Below are positions 61,066-64,000 of a stretch of DNA of 64,000 nt, one piece after another (the first letter of the stretch is position 1; every line of letters starts with the position of its first letter). A program made the position numbers and the translations under genes. The stretch comes from Amycolatopsis taiwanensis DSM 45107 (lineage in GTDB: Bacteria; Actinomycetota; Actinomycetes; Mycobacteriales; Pseudonocardiaceae), in NCBI RefSeq assembly GCF_000519205.1, contig NZ_KI912598.1, forward strand, positions 50,400 through 114,399, in the 5' to 3' direction. The notes beneath the pieces are model-generated. The model saw only the letters and a list, made by a program, of their open reading frames with translations, ran no database searches and was not told the DNA's origin.

Positions 61066-62367
61066 ATGACGCGAACTCGCGGGCTCACCCGGCCCACCCT
61101 CGCTTCCACCGTCGGCACCGCGCTCGAGTGGTACGACTTCTCTCTCTATGGCACCGCGTCAGCGCTCGTCCTGTCGAAGGTGTTCTTCCCCAGTGGCAAC
61201 GACACAGTCGCGACCCTCGCCTCATTGGCGACCTTCGCGGTCGGGTTCTTCGCCCGCCCGGTCGGCGGTGTCATCATCGGCCTGTTGGGCGATCGCTTCG
61301 GACGTCGCCAGATGTTGTTCGTGACGCTGCTGCTCATGGCGGCGTCGTCGGTCCTCATCGGCTGCCTGCCGACGTACAACCAGGTCGGCGTCCTCGCCCC
61401 GGTGCTGCTCGTGGTGCTTCGGGTGTTCCAGGGCCTCGGCGCGGGTGGCGAGTACGCCGGCGCCATGCTTCTGTCGGCCGAACACGCCCACAAACGCTTC
61501 CGCGGCCTCAACGCCTCGATCCCCAGCGTGGGCAACGCCGTCGGGTCGGTCATCGCAACCGCGATCTTCTTCCTCTTCCAGGGCCTGCTCTCCGAGAGCG
61601 CGTTCCTCTCCTGGGGCTGGCGGGTGCCGTTCCTGCTGAGCGTCGTCCTGGCCGCGGCCGGCTTCATCATCCGGCGTAAGGTCGAGGACAGCCCGGAGTT
61701 CTCGGAGGCGGTCCGGGAGCGGGGCGTGGTCCGCGGCCGGTTCACCGAGATGCTCCGGCTCAGCGGGCGACGGGTTCCGCTCGCGATGCTCATGAGCATC
61801 GCGCCCAACGTGCTCAGCTACCTGCCCTCGGTCTACGCGCTCACCTACCTGTCGAAGACCGTCGGTGCGCCGGCGTGGATCGGGCTCGTCGGCATCATCA
61901 TCGCCAACCTGTGCAAACTCGTGACCATCCCGACCGCGGGCTGGCTCACCGACCGCATCGGCGGCCGGCGCGTGATGATCATCGGCTCCGTCGCCGGCAC
62001 GATCCTCGTCTACCCGTTCTTCTGGATGCTCGACACCGGTACGCCGGTCGTGGTCTGGGCCGGCCTCGTGATGATCTTCACCCTCTGCTGTGACATGACG
62101 CTCGCGTCCCAGGCGGGCATGCTGTCGGGGTTGTTCGACGTCCGGGTCCGCTACACCGCGGTCACGTTCAGCCGCGAGATCACCGGCGCTGTGGTCGGTG
62201 GCACGATCCCGTTCGTTGCCGCCGCGCTCACCGACGCCGGCGCGGGCCAGCCCTGGCTTGTCTGTGTCTACAGTGGAGTTCTCTGCCTGATTTGCGCCGT
62301 CGGTACCTTCTTCCTGCCCGAAGTACGGCGACAGGCCGACACCCGGCCCGCGGCCGCCACTGCCTGA
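61066..62367 (+). CDS. MHS-type MFS transporter next to the LacI regulator
   Basis: A 433-residue, 12-helix symporter. The N-terminus STVGTALEWYDFSLYGTASALV, the motif-A loop GGVIIGLLGDRFGRRQML, and GLGAGGEYAGAMLLSAEH between TM4 and TM5 identify the metabolite:H+ symporter family. The ATG at 61066 follows GGAAGG by 8 nt. It is divergent from the unknown jelly-roll protein and is likely to import its ligand or substrate. A hairpin follows 27 nt after the stop. Confidence 0.85.
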   Translation: MTRTRGLTRPTLASTVGTALEWYDFSLYGTASALVLSKVFFPSGNDTVATLASLATFAVGFFARPVGGVIIGLLGDRFGRRQMLFVTLLLMAASSVLIGCLPTYNQVGVLAPVLLVVLRVFQGLGAGGEYAGAMLLSAEHAHKRFRGLNASIPSVGNAVGSVIATAIFFLFQGLLSESAFLSWGWRVPFLLSVVLAAAGFIIRRKVEDSPEFSEAVRERGVVRGRFTEMLRLSGRRVPLAMLMSIAPNVLSYLPSVYALTYLSKTVGAPAWIGLVGIIIANLCKLVTIPTAGWLTDRIGGRRVMIIGSVAGTILVYPFFWMLDTGTPVVVWAGLVMIFTLCCDMTLASQAGMLSGLFDVRVRYTAVTFSREITGAVVGGTIPFVAAALTDAGAGQPWLVCVYSGVLCLICAVGTFFLPEVRRQADTRPAAATA

Positions 62368-62393
62368 GCCGGCCCTGTGAGCCTGGTGACATT

Positions 62394-62418
62394 CTGGCCG
62401 CGACCGGGTCGTGGCCAG
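62394..62418. terminator. Hairpin after the MHS transporter
   Basis: CTGGCC (62394-62399) with GGCCAG (62413-62418), plus the inner GACC (62402-62405) with GGTC (62407-62410), form an interrupted stem 27 nt after the transporter stop and 13 nt before the next ATG. Confidence 0.45.
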
Positions 62419-62430
62419 GATGCTTGAGCC

Positions 62431-63240
62431 ATGGCCGACGAGGGCACGAAGGAACGGATCGCCCGGGTTTACCGCCGGTTCGCCCGGTACGAGGCCCGGG
62501 GAAGATCACCGGTGTACGTGGAGATCGCCGCGAAAGTGGCGGAAGACCCACGGATGATCGAGTTCCTGGCCGAGTTGCCGCCATCGAAGCGGCAGCCGAA
62601 CTTGTTCTTCGGAGCGGTGCAGTACCTCGACGGCCCGATCGGGGGCTGGCCGCGCTTCGCGGCCGTGTTCGCCGAGCGGGCCGCGGAAATCCGCGACGTG
62701 ATGAGGCGGCGCAGCACGCAGACCAACGAACCTGCGCGCTGCGCCGCCTTCCTCCCGGTGCTGGCCGCGCTACCGCAACCTGTTGCGTTGATCGAGGTCG
62801 GCGCCTCGGCGGGACTGTGCCTTCTGCCCGAGAAATACGGCTACGACTACGGCTCCCACGTGATCCCCGGGAACCCGACGTTTTCCTGCCAGGCCAACGC
62901 GGCCACCCCATGCCCGGACCGGTTACCCGAGGTCGTCTGGCGCGCCGGGCTCGACCTCAATCCGCTCGACGTGTCCGATCCGGACGACTGCGCCTGGCTC
63001 GAAGCGCTGATCTGGCCCGGCGAGGGGGACCGCCGCCCGCGGCTGCGAGCCGCCCTGGAAATCGCCCGCGCGGACCCGCCACGCGTGGTCCAGGGTGATC
63101 TTCGCACCGACCTGCCGGCGCTGGCCGCGCAGGCGCCGCCGGAGGCCACGCTCGTCGTCTACCACACGGCCGTGCTGATGTACCTCCGGTCCCGGTCGCG
63201 GTCGGGGTCGAAGTGCGGGAGATCGGTCAGGCCGTCGTAG
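62431..63240 (+). CDS. DUF2332 family protein, C-terminus lost at a rearrangement junction
   Basis: A 269-residue frame beginning with the DUF2332 pattern (YRRFARYEARGRSPVYVEIAAKVAEDP, IEVGASAGLCLLPEKYGYDYG) and running to LVVYHTAVLMYL. Full-length relatives continue for about 60-80 residues with a W-I-S-N-E type end. Here, from about 63187, the frame runs antisense through a piece of another gene (RSRSRSGSKCGRSVRPS) and stops. So the protein is probably truncated and may be non-functional. The ATG at 62431 is preceded by CCAGGATGCTTGAGCC. DUF2332 has no known role. Confidence 0.7.
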   Translation: MADEGTKERIARVYRRFARYEARGRSPVYVEIAAKVAEDPRMIEFLAELPPSKRQPNLFFGAVQYLDGPIGGWPRFAAVFAERAAEIRDVMRRRSTQTNEPARCAAFLPVLAALPQPVALIEVGASAGLCLLPEKYGYDYGSHVIPGNPTFSCQANAATPCPDRLPEVVWRAGLDLNPLDVSDPDDCAWLEALIWPGEGDRRPRLRAALEIARADPPRVVQGDLRTDLPALAAQAPPEATLVVYHTAVLMYLRSRSRSGSKCGRSVRPS

Positions 63241-63360
63241 CCGTCGACCACGACGGACGCCCTCCGGCGCGACCGCCGCGACCGTGCGCAGCACTGCCGC
63301 GTTCGTCGAGCCGGACCGCGTGCTGCCGCACACGGTGAGCAGCTGGAATTTCGTTGCCAC
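63187..63360 (-). pseudogene. NADPH-dependent FMN reductase fragment, frameshifted and 3'-truncated
   Basis: On the minus strand from the GTG at 63360 the sequence reads the start of a flavodoxin-like FMN reductase: FQLLTVCGSTRSGSTNAAVLRTVAAVAPEGV (flavin phosphate loop G-S-x-R-x-G-S). Then one extra C near 63255 shifts the frame; in the correct frame it goes on VVVDGYDGLTDLPHFDPDRDRD. At about 63187 it ends and the strand becomes antisense to DUF2332. The enzyme would be about 180 residues; under 60 remain. Confidence 0.75.
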
Positions 63361-63388
63361 GCCGCCAGCCTAGAACCCGCCCCGCCCG

Positions 63389-63742
63389 CGCGTGTCCCAC
63401 CTTCCCGTCGTGCGTGTCCCCCGTTCCCGTCGTGCGTGTCCCCCGTTCCCGTAGCGCGTGTCCCACGTTCCTGTCGTGCGTGTCCCACGTTCCTGTCGTG
63501 CGTGTCCCCCGTTCCCGTAGCGCGTGTCCCACGTTCCTGTCGTGCGTGTCCCACGTTCCCGTAGCGCGAGTTCCACGTTCCTGTCGTGCGTGTCCCACGT
63601 TCCCGTAGCGCGAGTTCCACGTTCGGGTTGCGCGAGTTCCGCGTTCTGTCGTGCGCGTCCCACGTTCGGGTCGACCGGAGTGTGGGACTCGCGTTACGGG
63701 AGTGTGGGACTCGCGCTACCGGAACGGGGGACTCGCGTTGCG
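63389..63742. repeat. Dimorphic 22-bp repeat array 5, nearly regular
   Basis: Thirteen consecutive units in the GCG(T/A)GT(C/T)CC orientation, 22 bp each except one of 21 bp, from 63389 to about 63673. Nine begin GCGTGTCCC, three GCGAGTTCC, one GCGCGTCCC. The unit ends alternate between CCCGTAGC, CCTGTCGT and CCCGTCGT. Three units of opposite orientation follow (63680-63742) with a hybrid core GGGACTCGCG. It separates the FMN reductase remnant from the last gene. Confidence 0.9.
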
Positions 63743-63755
63743 CGACGCTGCCGGT

Positions 63756-64000
63756 TCAGTTCTTCGGCACGGCGGGATAGGGCACGAAGGTGCTGGTGTT
63801 CTCGTCGACCGTGAGCTGCTTGCCGATCGTGGGGAACGCCCGCTGCGGGCAGGCCGGGCGTTCGCACACCTTGCAGCCCATGCCGATCGGCGTGGCCGCC
63901 TCCCGGTCGTCGAGGTCGAGCCCGGTCGAGTAGACGAGCCGGTGCGCGTGCCGCAGTTCGCAACCCAGCCCCACGCTGAACATCTTGCCCGGGCTGCCGT
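63756..64000 (-). CDS. RamB-like short-chain fatty-acyl regulator, C-terminal part only
   Basis: The last 81 codons before the TAG/TGA-type stop at 63756 are inside the window; the gene continues beyond 64000. They read FSVGLGCELRHAHRLVYSTGLDLDD, CKVCERPACPQRAFPTIG and VDENTSTFVPYP. The Cys-rich CxxCxxxxCxxR block and the following sequence are the end of the DUF2083 domain of actinobacterial XRE-type regulators such as RamB, which control glyoxylate and propionate metabolism. The N-terminal DNA-binding domain is not visible here. Confidence 0.8.
   Translation of the reverse strand, partial: GSPGKMFSVGLGCELRHAHRLVYSTGLDLDDREAATPIGMGCKVCERPACPQRAFPTIGKQLTVDENTSTFVPYPAVPKN

Noticed and set aside
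63389-63742. CRISPR array
   Set aside because: The units are contiguous without unique spacers, no Cas genes are present, and two unit types are mixed.

Overview
The window is a chromosomal segment of a high-G+C actinomycete, most likely a Pseudonocardiales member such as Amycolatopsis. GTG and TTG starts are frequent and genes are packed with 1-8 bp overlaps. The gene order dinG - pncB - clpS - DUF2017 - P1 peptidase - mec - cysO - cysM - rhomboid - murI - Rv1339-like - rph - rdgB reproduces the Mycobacterium tuberculosis Rv1329c-Rv1341 block, and ctaD next to serB is also conserved with mycobacteria. A DprE2-like reductase fits an arabinan-containing cell wall. The species is an inference from gene content; no rRNA or tRNA gene was seen.

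Layout. 1-9.4 kb: a tandem pair of double-lobed lipoproteins (the first cut by the window edge), a tandem-domain 3-hydroxyacyl-CoA dehydrogenase, a phosphodiesterase-type hydrolase, a TetR/MFS efflux pair, an alpha/beta hydrolase that lacks its catalytic His, and a PIN-toxin remnant. 9.4-16.9 kb: an APH-like kinase, ctaD, serB, a Pth2-type hydrolase and a DinG helicase. 17-28 kb: the mycobacteria-like conserved block. It is interrupted by an aldolase plus a nicotinamidase (Lys96 replaced by Ala) and by a second ClpS-like/DUF2017-like pair. It contains the complete Mec-CysO-CysM cysteine pathway, with CysO carrying two residues after its Gly-Gly. 28-34 kb: an MHS transporter with a divergent GntR regulator, a Bcp peroxiredoxin, small secreted or membrane proteins and a streptogrisin-like protease. 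34-42 kb: a catabolic locus with an FAD oxidoreductase, an IlvD/Edd dehydratase, a two-subunit aconitase X and two MFS carriers. 42-49 kb: DprE2-like reductase, a MarR-controlled ABC-2 exporter, an acyl-CoA synthetase and a long PCMT-type methyltransferase. 49-54.5 kb: one 1814-residue acyl-CoA carboxylase with the eukaryotic domain order. 54.7-64 kb: an amidohydrolase and a nucleoside hydrolase, a hexapeptide acyltransferase, a LacI-controlled locus with an MHS transporter and two proteins of unknown function, a DUF2332 protein fused at its end to a broken FMN-reductase gene, and the C-terminus of a RamB-like regulator.

The most unusual signal is not a gene. Five intergenic arrays (about 14.23-14.38, 26.40-26.59, 46.85-47.26, 56.07-56.53 and 63.39-63.74 kb) are built from 21-22 bp units that exist in two coordinated forms, GCGTGTCCC and GCGAGTTCC. 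Three of the arrays contain two half-arrays in opposite orientation. A second, different dispersed element (a GC-rich double hairpin) occurs twice at 37.34-37.45 kb and once, inverted, at 42.93 kb. Other points of interest are the paralogous ClpS/DUF2017 pair, the extended CysO tail, two enzymes with missing catalytic residues, and a junction that truncates two convergent genes.
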